From Casimicrobiaceae bacterium (GTDB lineage Bacteria > Pseudomonadota > Gammaproteobacteria > Burkholderiales > Casimicrobiaceae), in NCBI GenBank assembly GCA_026646885.1, contig JAPKHK010000015.1, positions 1 through 64,000 of the forward strand: a stretch of DNA of 64,000 nucleotides, written 5' to 3'. How positions within the stretch are numbered: position 1 is the first letter of the stretch; every line of letters starts with the position of its first letter. The notes beneath the pieces were generated by a model. The model saw nothing but the letters and a program-made list of their open reading frames with translations. It made no database searches and was not told the DNA's origin. Positions 39,485 through 47,912 of this stretch are shown in pieces. Made by a program: the position numbers and the translations under genes.

Positions 39485-39690
39485 GACGCCCTCCAGGCGG
39501 ACTCTTCGGCCGACGGCGGCAAGCCGCCGGCGCGAGAATTGTTCGTCAGCCTACCGCGGCAAGGGCCTCGAAGGTATGAGCGCAATGCGGCGAATTGTAA
39601 GAGCCTATTTCGTTGTGGGCCTGGCTATAGATCGGTCGAATCTCTGCCGCTAGTTCTCGCCAGTGACCACGCCGCCGCAAAGGCGGATGA

Positions 39691-40167
39691 TCAATGCGCC
39701 TGGTGCCCCGCATGATCTTTCGCAGCACTCGCCGGGGATTTCGCCAACGGCGTGAAGCGCGCCTGTTCCGCCGCTTTGCCGGCCAGCGTGACGGACACCA
39801 CCGCTTTCAGTTGTGAGGTGGACGCGTAGGTTCCCGAACCTTTCAGACGGTTGTCCCCATCTGGAACCAGTGTGACGGTGGCTTTGGTCTTGCCCGACAG
39901 CAGGGTCACAGTGCCTTTGGCTTGCGTCGTCGGCACGGGGGCGCCGGCGTGGTCGGTGACATAGACGAAGACCGGATTGTCCTTGGCCTCCTTGCTGTCC
40001 CTAGCCACCACCAACTCGAAGTGGTAGTTGCCGGCCATGCGCACTTGCCCGCCATGGGGTGCGCTTTGTGTATCGAGATACTCATCGGTATGTGCGAGCA
40101 CCCCGGTGGGCGAGAAAACCAGCAGGCCTGTGGCCAGGGTTGTTGCGAACAAAATTTTGCCAAGCAT
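39691..40167 (-). CDS. Periplasmic protein of the metal-efflux operon
   Basis: A 158-residue exported protein with a signal peptide ending near GVLA. The mature part starts HTDEYLDTQSAPHGGQVRM and ends with the His-containing tail DHAGHQAH. It looks like a small beta-rich periplasmic domain with possible metal-binding histidines at both ends. It lies 34 bases after the RND pump gene and is probably the last gene of the operon. ATG 40167 has AAGGAG at a better distance than ATG 40170. Function unknown. Confidence 0.7.
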   Translation of the reverse strand: MLGKILFATTLATGLLVFSPTGVLAHTDEYLDTQSAPHGGQVRMAGNYHFELVVARDSKEAKDNPVFVYVTDHAGAPVPTTQAKGTVTLLSGKTKATVTLVPDGDNRLKGSGTYASTSQLKAVVSVTLAGKAAEQARFTPLAKSPASAAKDHAGHQAH

Positions 40168-40201
40168 CATCGTCTCCTTGATGGGTAAGAACAGGCGTGA
40201 A

Positions 40202-43200
40202 TCAAAAACTCTCCGAGTTCCGTTCCGCCAGCAATCGCTGCAAAGGCTTCTCGCCCCACAGCCAGAACATCAGCGGTGTCAGCAGCGTATCGAGCAAGGT
40301 GGAACTGATCAGGCCGCCGAAGATCACCACCGCCACCGGGTGCAGCACCTCCTTACCGGGCGCATCGGCCGAGAGCAGCAAGGGCAGCAAGGCGAAAGCA
40401 GCTACCAGGGCGGTCATCAGCACCGGCGTCACGCGTTCGAGCGAACCGCGCACGATCATCCGCTGGCCGAAAACCTCGCCCTCGAAGGCGCACAGGTTGA
40501 TGTAGTGGCTGATCTTGAGAATGCCGTTCCTGGTGGCGATGCCGGTCAGGGTGATGAAGCCCACCAGCGCCGCCACCGACAGTGGCTCGCCCGATATCCA
40601 CAAGGCGATGACGCTACCCACCAGCGCCAGCGGAATGTTGCCCATGATGATGAAAACCAGCGTCGCCGAACGATAACGGCTGTACAGCACCAAAAAAATC
40701 ATGCTCAAGGAAATCGCCGCCAGCACGGCAATCAACCGCGTCGCCTGCTCCTGCGCCTGGAACTGACCTTCCAGCGCGGTGGAGTAGCCTTCGGGAAAGG
40801 GATAGCTCGCCAGTTCACCGCGAATGTCGGTGATTACCCGCGATAGATCACCGCTGCCGGCGTTGGCGGACAACACGATGCGTCGGCGCGAGTTCTCGCG
40901 GATGACTTGGTTGGGACCGTCGCTTTCTTCGATGCGGGCGATTTTCGACAAGGGCACGAAACCGCGCGGCGTTTCGATCAGCAACCCCGCCAGCGCTTGC
41001 GCTCCGCGAGCGTCTTCGGGCAGACGCACCAACAGATCGAAGCGCCGGTTTCCTTCGACGATCTGGGTCACTCGCTCGCCAGCAACCCATTGTTCGAGGC
41101 TGCGCAGCAAATGGCCCGGCGCCACGCCGTAGCGCGCCGCTTCGGCGTAATCGAGATGGATGTTCACTTGCGGGATCAACACCTGCTTTTCGATCTGCAG
41201 ATCGGTGATGCCGGGAACGCGTGCCAGGCGTTCCCGCAGACCCGCCGCCAGACCGCGCAGGGTTTCGAGATCATCGCCGTAGATTTTGAGCGCGATTTGC
41301 GCGCGCACGCCGGAGAGTAAATGGTCCAGGCGGTGCGAGATCGGCTGCCCGACGCTGGATACCGCAGGCAGGGCGGTCAAGCGCTGGCGTATGTCGGCGA
41401 TGATTTCGGCGCGCTGACGCGCTGAGGCCTGGAGATCGACATCCATCTCGGTGTAGAACACGCCTTCGGCATGTTCATCGAGCTCGGCACGCCCGGTACG
41501 CCGGCCCACCTGGGTCACTTCGGACACCTGTTTGACCCATTCTTCCGCCAGGGTGCCGACGCGGTTCGACTCGGCGAGCGAGGTGCCCGGATTGAGTAGC
41601 ACGTTCACCGTCAACGTGCCTTCGTTGAACGGCGGCAGGAAAGATCGCGGGAAGAAGGGAAGGCTGGCGCCGACCAGCACCACCGCGGCGAGGGCGACGG
41701 CGAGCAGCGTGCGCGCATGGTCGAAGGACCAATGCAACAAGCGCGCGTCCTGGCGCTTGAGCCAGATGACCAGCGGGCTGCCCTGTTCAGATGACCGGTG
41801 CGGGAAGATGGAGGACAAACACTTTGGTGCTGCGAAGCGGGGGCGCTCTCCGGTCAGCAGGTAATAGGCCAGCACCGGCGTCAAGGTTACCGACACGAGC
41901 ATGCTGGCCAGGATGGAGACGATGTAGGCCACCCCCAGCGGCGTAAACAGCCGGCCCTCGATACCGGGCAGGACAAAGAGGGGCACGAACACCAAGACGA
42001 TGATCAGCGTTGCGTAGACGATGGCGGAGCGTACCTCCAGCGTTGCCGCGGCGATCACCTTGATCGCCTCGTTTTGGCTTCGGCCGGCGCTGTGCGCCTT
42101 AACGTTCGCTTCGCTCACGTGAGCCTGCGCCGAAACGCTTTGCGGCGCCCCGGCCAGGTGCCAGGAGGTGTTTTGGCTTCGGCCGGCGCTGTGCGCCTTA
42201 ACGTTCGCTTCGCTCACGTGAGCCTGCGCCGAAACGTTTTGCGGCGCCCCAGCCAGGTGCCAGGAGGTGTTTTGGCTTCGGCCGGCGCTGTGCGCCTTAA
42301 CGTTCGCTTCGCTCACGTGAGCCTGCGCCGAAACGTTTTGCGGCGCCCCAGCCAGGCGCCGCAGAACGTTTTCCACGCCGACGACGGCATCGTCGACCAG
42401 TTCGCCGATGGCGATGGCCAGGCCGCCCAGGGTCATGGTGTTGATCGACAGGCCAAACCAATGAAACACCAGCGTCGTGATCAGCAAAGAAGCGGGAATC
42501 GCCGCCAGCGAGATCACCGTAGTACGCACATTGAGCAGGAACAGGAAAAGGATGACCGCGACCATGACGGCGCCGTCGCGCAGTGCCTCCTCGACGTTGC
42601 TCACCGAGCGCTCGATGAAATCGGCCTGCTTGAACAAAAAAGCGGGGGCCGCGACACCGGGCGGCCGGTTCTTGGCTAGCTCCGCCACCGCCTTCTCGAC
42701 TTCGCGGGTGAGCGCGACGCTGTCCGCGGAGGGCTGCTTCTGCACCGACAGAATCACCGCCGGCTTGCCCTGATAACCGCCATCGCCACGTTTCATGGCG
42801 GGCGCCAGGCGGACGTCCGCCAACTGCTTGAGCAACACCGGTTGGCCGTTCTTCACCGCCACCACCAGATTCTGCAAGTCCTCGACGCGACTGGTGCGCC
42901 CGATGGCGCGGATCAGGAATTCGCGCCCTTGCGCTTCGAGAAAACCCCCGCTGGTGTTGGCGCCGAAATCGCGCAAGGCGGCGTCTAGCCGTTCGCGTTC
43001 CACGCCCAGTGCCTGCAACTGCGCGGGCTTGGGTTCGACGCGATACTGGCGAACCTCACCGCCGATGGAAATGACCTGTGCCACCCCCGGGATGGTGAGC
43101 AGCCGCGGCCGCATCACCCAGTCGGCGTATTCGCGCACGACCATGGCGCTCGCCTTTTCCGGGTCGGCGCCAGTGTCGATGGGTAGGGCGATCAAGAGAA

Positions 43201-43615
43201 TTTCGCCCATGATGGAGGCGATCGGTCCCAACTGTGGCACGATGCCCGGCGGCAACTGCTCGCGCACGAGATTGAGGCGTTCGGCGACCTGCTGGCGGTT
43301 GCGGTAGATGTCCGAACCCCAGGCGAACTCGACATAAACGATCGACAGACCCACACCGGAAACCGAGCGCACACGGGTCACCCCCGGCATGCCGTTGATG
43401 CCCGATTCGATGGGAAAGGTGACGAGCTGCTCCACCTCTTCCGGCGCCATGCCGCCCGCTTCGGTCATGAGGGTGACGGTCGGCTTGTTGAGGTCGGGAA
43501 AAACATCGACGGGCATCTGGCGCAGCGTGAGCGCACCATAGACCATCAGCAGCAGCGAAACGGCCAGCACCAGCCAGCGCTGCCGGAGACTGGCGTAAAC
43601 GAGGTAATCGAACAT
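40202..43615 (-). CDS. Heavy-metal efflux RND pump (CusA/CzcA family)
   Basis: Proton-driven inner-membrane pump of the HME-RND family, 1137 residues. N-terminal TM1 (RWLVLAVSLLLMVYG) is followed by QMPVDVFPDLNKPTVTLMTE. Two porter regions and twelve predicted helices follow. TM4 carries the proton-relay type sequence IGELVDDAVVGVEN. The protein is about 80-100 residues longer than usual because residues about 417-515 are three 33-residue copies of an unusual sequence in the cytoplasmic loop after TM4. The reading frame stays open through them. The metal cannot be assigned; the DUF411 neighbour suggests copper or silver. Confidence 0.92.
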   Translation of the reverse strand: MFDYLVYASLRQRWLVLAVSLLLMVYGALTLRQMPVDVFPDLNKPTVTLMTEAGGMAPEEVEQLVTFPIESGINGMPGVTRVRSVSGVGLSIVYVEFAWGSDIYRNRQQVAERLNLVREQLPPGIVPQLGPIASIMGEILLIALPIDTGADPEKASAMVVREYADWVMRPRLLTIPGVAQVISIGGEVRQYRVEPKPAQLQALGVERERLDAALRDFGANTSGGFLEAQGREFLIRAIGRTSRVEDLQNLVVAVKNGQPVLLKQLADVRLAPAMKRGDGGYQGKPAVILSVQKQPSADSVALTREVEKAVAELAKNRPPGVAAPAFLFKQADFIERSVSNVEEALRDGAVMVAVILFLFLLNVRTTVISLAAIPASLLITTLVFHWFGLSINTMTLGGLAIAIGELVDDAVVGVENVLRRLAGAPQNVSAQAHVSEANVKAHSAGRSQNTSWHLAGAPQNVSAQAHVSEANVKAHSAGRSQNTSWHLAGAPQSVSAQAHVSEANVKAHSAGRSQNEAIKVIAAATLEVRSAIVYATLIIVLVFVPLFVLPGIEGRLFTPLGVAYIVSILASMLVSVTLTPVLAYYLLTGERPRFAAPKCLSSIFPHRSSEQGSPLVIWLKRQDARLLHWSFDHARTLLAVALAAVVLVGASLPFFPRSFLPPFNEGTLTVNVLLNPGTSLAESNRVGTLAEEWVKQVSEVTQVGRRTGRAELDEHAEGVFYTEMDVDLQASARQRAEIIADIRQRLTALPAVSSVGQPISHRLDHLLSGVRAQIALKIYGDDLETLRGLAAGLRERLARVPGITDLQIEKQVLIPQVNIHLDYAEAARYGVAPGHLLRSLEQWVAGERVTQIVEGNRRFDLLVRLPEDARGAQALAGLLIETPRGFVPLSKIARIEESDGPNQVIRENSRRRIVLSANAGSGDLSRVITDIRGELASYPFPEGYSTALEGQFQAQEQATRLIAVLAAISLSMIFLVLYSRYRSATLVFIIMGNIPLALVGSVIALWISGEPLSVAALVGFITLTGIATRNGILKISHYINLCAFEGEVFGQRMIVRGSLERVTPVLMTALVAAFALLPLLLSADAPGKEVLHPVAVVIFGGLISSTLLDTLLTPLMFWLWGEKPLQRLLAERNSESF
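42071..42367 (-). repeat. Three tandem 99-bp hairpin-rich units inside the RND pump gene
   Basis: Units begin at 42071, 42170 and 42269 and differ at only a few bases, apart from the last 15 bases of the third. Each contains three dyads: GGCGC-TGT-GCGCC, the perfect palindrome GCTCACGTGAGC, and GCGCCG...CGGCGC. As 99 is a multiple of three, the repeats stay in frame and encode SAQAHVSEANVKAHSAGRSQ three times. Confidence 0.95.
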
Positions 43616-43629
43616 GCTGGCCGACTCGC

Positions 43630-44832
43630 TCAGCGCACTTGCGTGAGCAGGCTCGCGCCTTCGGTGACGACGCGTTCGCCGTCATGTAATCCAGCGATGA
43701 CCGCGACCGTGGTGGCATCGAGTGGCCGCGTGCGCACCTTTCTGGCGACGAAACGTTCCGCTTCGCGATGGACCCAGACCGCCGCGTCGTAGCCTTCCCC
43801 CGCGCCAACCCGGGTCAGCGCTTGGAGTGGCACGGCCTCGCCGCGGAAACCTCGGCTGCTGCGCACAAAAACCTTTACCGGCTGCCCGACCGCGAGCAAA
43901 GCCCGTTCGTCGCGGGGGGGCGAGGGTCGCTTGCCGTGCTCTGTCTGCTGAGCCGCCGCGTGGGCTTCGACGACACGAAAGAGCAGGGGCAATGCTTGTT
44001 CGCGCAACTGCCGGCCCGCACCCACGAAACGCAGGTCCAGGGCGCTGGTGCCGGCCAAGGCGCTCGCCGAATGAAAGGTGCTGCCGATCTGAGGATCGTA
44101 AGCCAAGGCCTCGACGGCGAGTCGCGTCGGATCGACGATTTCGAAAAGTACCTCGCGAGCGTCGACGATTTGTCCGGCCACCAGGTGGTGCGAGGCGCTG
44201 ATCACACCACTGGCCGGCGCGCGCAGGGGTTCGGCGTGGTCCACACTGGCGGCGATGAAGGCGCGGCGCCGCTGCAGCGCGGCGCGTTCGATCCGGGCGG
44301 CTTCGATTTCCTTTTGCGGCAGCGCGCCTTCGAGCTGCTCGTAGCGCTTGACGCGCTGGTCGGCGATGGCCAGTTGCGCTTCGAGTTCCGCGAGTTGCGC
44401 TTTCTGGTTGCCCTGTTCGATGGCGCTGGCAACGGGCCGCAAATAGACCAGCACTTCACCTTTGCGAACCTTGCGGCCGCCCACCGGCATTCCCTTGGGA
44501 CCGGGCTGCACACTGCCGGCAAAAGGCGCTTGCACGCGGCCGCTGGTTTCCGGGTCGGCGATGACGGTGCCGTTGAGTTCGAAGGCCGCTGTCAAGTTCG
44601 CGCTTCGAACCTGGACGGTGCGGATGCCCAGCTGCCTTTGCAGGAGTTTGGGCACGAAAAGGCTGCCGTCCGCCAGGCGTTGCGGCCCTTCCCGGGCAGC
44701 GGGGAGCACGGCGCCAGCGGCCGGCGGCTGCGTTTTGGCGGCCTTGCCGTGGTCCTCGCCTTCGTGAGCCAAGGCCGTGGCGCAGACCAGAGCGAGAACA
44801 AGGCCGGCGAGTGGTTTGGCGGTTGCGATCAT
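43630..44832 (-). CDS. RND efflux periplasmic adaptor (CusB/CzcB family)
   Basis: The membrane-fusion protein linking the RND pump to the outer-membrane channel; 400 residues from ATG 44832 (GGGAG 7 bases upstream). The signal peptide ends near ALAHEGEDHG, which leaves a His/Glu-rich mature N terminus able to bind metal. Lipoyl/barrel-sandwich halves (GRVQAPFAGSV, LRAPASGVISA) flank a coiled-coil hairpin (LAELEAQLAIADQRVKRYEQ). A beta-barrel and membrane-proximal domain end the protein. It is followed 14 bases later by the pump gene. Confidence 0.92.
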   Translation of the reverse strand: MIATAKPLAGLVLALVCATALAHEGEDHGKAAKTQPPAAGAVLPAAREGPQRLADGSLFVPKLLQRQLGIRTVQVRSANLTAAFELNGTVIADPETSGRVQAPFAGSVQPGPKGMPVGGRKVRKGEVLVYLRPVASAIEQGNQKAQLAELEAQLAIADQRVKRYEQLEGALPQKEIEAARIERAALQRRRAFIAASVDHAEPLRAPASGVISASHHLVAGQIVDAREVLFEIVDPTRLAVEALAYDPQIGSTFHSASALAGTSALDLRFVGAGRQLREQALPLLFRVVEAHAAAQQTEHGKRPSPPRDERALLAVGQPVKVFVRSSRGFRGEAVPLQALTRVGAGEGYDAAVWVHREAERFVARKVRTRPLDATTVAVIAGLHDGERVVTEGASLLTQVR

Positions 44833-44836
44833 GACT

Positions 44837-45415
44837 TCACTCCCGAGTTTTTCCTGGTTTGCGAGCACGAATCAGGAGCAGCGCCGCCGTCAGCGCCAGT
44901 GCGACGCCGGCAAGCCAGCGGACCCATGGACTTCGTTCGTGGAGAGCAGAGGGCAAAGGGTCCGTCGTCGCGGGAATCTCCAGCGTGGTCGTCAACAGAT
45001 CGGCGGTATCGCCGGCTTCGATGGAAATCGTCAAGGGCAGCTTCGCGCCGGGAGCGGCGTCGGCCAGCGCAGCTAGCGCGAGGACATAAACGCCCGGAGT
45101 CTCTTCCTGCGCGAGCGCGTTTTCCCCGTTAGCTTCGATCTCGATCTTGGCTCCGGTGACCGGCTCGTTGCTGACGAAGCGATCCGCGGTGAGACGCAGG
45201 CGCTGGCCCGCCCGCGGGTTTGCTTCGAGCACGGCGACCAGTTCGAATTGGTCGCTTTGCGCCACGGCGCGCGGCGCCACGGCGAGGGTAGCCAGCGGCG
45301 CATGACCCTCGTCGCCGTGGACTTCGCCGCCATGGGCGAGTGCGCCGGTGACGACGAGACTGGCTGCGATCAGCAGGCTCGGGATGGAGAGAAAAAGATC
45401 GACGCGAGCAGTCAC
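44837..45415 (-). CDS. Membrane-anchored periplasmic accessory protein of the efflux operon
   Basis: A 192-residue protein with a signal sequence followed by HGGEVHGDEGH, a His-rich start of the mature protein. A beta-sandwich-like periplasmic domain of about 110 residues and a C-terminal transmembrane helix (about 167-184, WLAGVALALTAALLLI) with a basic tail follow. The gene lies between the outer-membrane factor gene (4-base overlap) and the adaptor gene (4 bases away). Its His motif is like that of the adaptor, which suggests a role in metal delivery. Function not established. Confidence 0.7.
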   Translation of the reverse strand: MTARVDLFLSIPSLLIAASLVVTGALAHGGEVHGDEGHAPLATLAVAPRAVAQSDQFELVAVLEANPRAGQRLRLTADRFVSNEPVTGAKIEIEANGENALAQEETPGVYVLALAALADAAPGAKLPLTISIEAGDTADLLTTTLEIPATTDPLPSALHERSPWVRWLAGVALALTAALLLIRARKPGKTRE

Positions 45416-46596
45416 GGGAGAATTCCTCGGGCTTGATTGATCCTCGCCTGCGCCGCCGCGAAGGCTAAGGTGGCCCGCCGCAGATCGAGATGTGCTTCGT
45501 TGGCGGCGGCGCGCACACGCATGAATTCCGCCAAGCCCAGCTCGCCCAAGACAAACGCCTTCTCCTGCAGCGCCAGGCGCTCCGTTGCCAGCCCAGCGCG
45601 GGTTTGCGCGGCTTGCTGGATGGTTCGGGCGCTGTCCAGCGCGGCCAGCGCCGCGCGCTCTTCCGACTCCACTTCGGCGGCGGTTTGGCGATGTTCCGCC
45701 TCGGCCCGGATCAGTTCGGCGTTGGCGGCGGCTATCTTCGGCGCGTTGCGGGCCGCGCTGGCGAAGGGGATGCGCAGGCCGATGCGCACCGTATCGAACT
45801 TGGGCGCAGCAGGCTCGCTGCGCGCTCGCACGATGCCCAGGGAGATTTCCGGCGGCTCGCGGCGGTCCTCTCGCGTGACCTGCATTTGGGCACGCGCGCG
45901 CTCGACCGCGGCTAGCGCCAAACGCAGGCGCGGATGCGGCGTCTCGGAGGCGCGGGCGACGGCTTCGTCGAAGACCGCAGGTAGATGGTCGAAACCGGTC
46001 AACACCCGATAGCGCTCCAAGGCCTGGTGTTCGCGCGTCGCGGCTTCCGCGGCGGCGCTCCGGGCGGCGAGTGCTTCTTCCTGAGCGAGCAGGAGGTCGG
46101 CGCGCGCCAGATCGCCCGCCTGCACCCGACGGGCGACTTCAGCTTCGAGCTTTTCGGCGGTGGCAAGGCGCTGCGTGGCGATCTCCCATTCCGCTCGATC
46201 CGTCGCGAGGTTCCAGATCGTGGTGCGCAGTTCCCCGGCAATGTGCAAGCGGGCCGCGGCCACGGCCGCCTCGGCAGCGGCGGAGTCCTTGGCGGCCAAG
46301 GTTCGATGCGCTTCGCGCTGCCCAGGAAGCCAAAGCGGAAGAGCCAGCTCGATCTCGCGTTCGCGCTCGCCGCGTCGCTCATGGAAGCGGTCGCTTTTTT
46401 CGCTGATGCCGAGCGACGGCGGCTGCGGTAACCAGCTGTCAGCCGCCGCCTGGCTCGCTTCGGCCAGGCCGTGCCGCGCCTGGGCGAGGTGGACCGAGAC
46501 CGCCCGCTCCCAGGCGTGGTCGAGGGCGTCGTGCAAGCTGTGATCGGCCCAGGCCGGTGCGCCGGCCCAGCCGAGCAGCAAGGCCCAGAGCCACAT
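45412..46596 (-). CDS. TolC-family outer-membrane factor (CusC/CzcC-like)
   Basis: Outer-membrane channel subunit of the metal-efflux system, 394 residues. A signal peptide (AGAPAWA) is followed by two long alpha-helical halves typical of the outer-membrane efflux family. Examples are AVSVHLAQARHGLAEASQAA and LGLAEFMRVRAAANEAHLDL, with many Ala, Arg and Glu residues. The ATG lacks a clear ribosome site but fits the signal peptide. The gene follows the DUF411 gene by 26 bases and overlaps the next gene by 4. Confidence 0.9.
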   Translation of the reverse strand: MWLWALLLGWAGAPAWADHSLHDALDHAWERAVSVHLAQARHGLAEASQAAADSWLPQPPSLGISEKSDRFHERRGEREREIELALPLWLPGQREAHRTLAAKDSAAAEAAVAAARLHIAGELRTTIWNLATDRAEWEIATQRLATAEKLEAEVARRVQAGDLARADLLLAQEEALAARSAAAEAATREHQALERYRVLTGFDHLPAVFDEAVARASETPHPRLRLALAAVERARAQMQVTREDRREPPEISLGIVRARSEPAAPKFDTVRIGLRIPFASAARNAPKIAAANAELIRAEAEHRQTAAEVESEERAALAALDSARTIQQAAQTRAGLATERLALQEKAFVLGELGLAEFMRVRAAANEAHLDLRRATLAFAAAQARINQARGILP

Positions 46597-46622
46597 TCGC
46601 TGCGATTGCACAGTCGGCTGCT

Positions 46623-47084
46623 TCACCGGTAGGACTGATACACGGCCGCCCTGCCGTCCCGCTTGATCAACAGGACCTCGTAGGGATCTTTGCGACCCCC
46701 GTAAGCTGGACCATCCATGCCGGGCGAGCCGACGGGCATGGCCGGCACCGCGAGGCCGATCGCGGCCGGCCGTTCCTGCAAGAGGCGCCGAATTTCCCGT
46801 GCCGGAACGTGTCCTTCGAGGACATATCCGCCGATGCGGGCGGTATGACAGGAACCGAATTCGAGGGGCATGCCCAGTTTTTCGCGGATTTCGGCGTTTC
46901 CGGTATCGACGCTGCGGACGACGAAGCCATGGGCCCTCAAGTGTTCGACCCAGTCCTGACAGCAACCGCAGCTAGGGCCTTTCCAGACTTCGATGGAGTT
47001 TTCTTCTTTGCCGGCGTGAGCCCAGGGCGCCACGGCGGCGACGAGGAGCAAGCCAAGGAAAGAGCGTCGAGCACGCGAGGTCAT
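46623..47084 (-). CDS. DUF411 metal-associated periplasmic protein
   Basis: A 153-residue protein with a twin-arginine-like signal (RARRSFLGLL...PWAHA). The mature part shows the DUF411 pattern: IEVWKGPSCGCCQDWVEHL with a CGCC pair, then GSCHTARIGGYVLEGHVPA. The Cys and His residues suggest binding of soft metal ions. DUF411 genes are commonly linked to copper resistance. It is the first gene of the efflux operon. An in-frame ATG at 47117 would add 11 residues. The divergent regulator gene and its operator lie directly upstream. Confidence 0.85.
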   Translation of the reverse strand: MTSRARRSFLGLLLVAAVAPWAHAGKEENSIEVWKGPSCGCCQDWVEHLRAHGFVVRSVDTGNAEIREKLGMPLEFGSCHTARIGGYVLEGHVPAREIRRLLQERPAAIGLAVPAMPVGSPGMDGPAYGGRKDPYEVLLIKRDGRAAVYQSYR

Positions 47085-47155
47085 GGCGGGTTTCTTTTGT
47101 GTTGTACGGGAAGCCATCTTGCAGGGCGCTCACCGACACCAACCTGACCCGCGGA

Positions 47156-47169
47156 TTACATTTCTGTAA
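47156..47169. promoter_or_regulatory. Operator TTACA-N4-TGTAA between the efflux operon and its regulators
   Basis: TTACATTTCTGTAA is a perfect 5-bp-arm inverted repeat, centred about 72-78 bases from both divergent start codons. Sites of this form are known for OmpR-family heavy-metal regulators (CopR/CusR/CzcR group). Confidence 0.6.
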
Positions 47170-47234
47170 GCTATGCGCTGGCCCGTGCCTCGCGGAGGAG
47201 AATGCGTCGAGCGAGCGGCGCGATGGGATGCCCG

Positions 47235-47912
47235 ATGAAGATCTTGATCGTCGAAGATGAGCCGAAAACCGGAACCTACTTGAAGCAGGGATTGGTCGAA
47301 GCCGGTTTTGTCGTCGATCTGGCGACCGACGGCCAGGACGGCTTGCACCTCGCGCTCGGCGAAGCCTACGATCTCGCGGTACTCGACGTGATGTTGCCGG
47401 GCATCGACGGTTGGCAGGTGTTGCGCGAAATTCGGCGGGCCGGCAAGGAGCTGCCGGTGCTCTTTTTGACCGCGCGCGATCAAGTCGATGACCGGGTGAA
47501 GGGCTTGGAACTGGGCGCCGACGACTATTTGGTGAAACCTTTCGCTTTTTCGGAGCTGCTGGCGCGGGTGCGCAGCCTGCTGCGCCGTGGCAAGGTGAAG
47601 GAGCCCGATACCTTGCGCATCGCCGACCTGGAGATGGATTTGCTGCGCCGGCGCGTCACCCGCGGCGGGCAGCGGGTCGATCTCACCGCCAAGGAGTTTT
47701 CTTTGCTCGAACTACTGCTGCGCCGGCAAGGCGAAGTGCTGCCGCGTTCGCTCATCGCCTCGCAAGTCTGGGACATGAACTTCGATAGCGACACCAATGT
47801 TATCGAGGTTGCCATGCGGCGGCTGCGTGCCAAGGTGGACGACGGCTTCGAGCCGAAACTCATACGCACGGTGCGCGGCATGGGCTACGTGCTGGAAATG
47901 CCGCAAGCGTGA
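47235..47912 (+). CDS. Heavy-metal response regulator (CusR/CopR type)
   Basis: A 225-residue OmpR-family regulator. The receiver ([20 protein letters not shown]) has phospho-acceptor Asp 51 in [12 protein letters not shown] and Lys in VKPF. The winged-helix domain has the typical [21 protein letters not shown] and [16 protein letters not shown]. The GTYLKQGL and [16 protein letters not shown] segments are those of CusR/CopR/CzcR proteins. ATG 47202, with a close GGAGG, is an alternative that adds 11 residues. It is divergent from the efflux operon. Confidence 0.92.
   Translation: MKILIVEDEPKTGTYLKQGLVEAGFVVDLATDGQDGLHLALGEAYDLAVLDVMLPGIDGWQVLREIRRAGKELPVLFLTARDQVDDRVKGLELGADDYLVKPFAFSELLARVRSLLRRGKVKEPDTLRIADLEMDLLRRRVTRGGQRVDLTAKEFSLLELLLRRQGEVLPRSLIASQVWDMNFDSDTNVIEVAMRRLRAKVDDGFEPKLIRTVRGMGYVLEMPQA

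Noticed and set aside
42071-42367. CRISPR-like array
   Set aside because: The three 99-bp units are contiguous and in frame within the pump gene, with no unique spacers and no cas genes.
43768-45132. Long plus-strand frame of 454 codons
   Set aside because: It is antisense to the well-supported adaptor gene and its neighbour and has no recognisable protein features.
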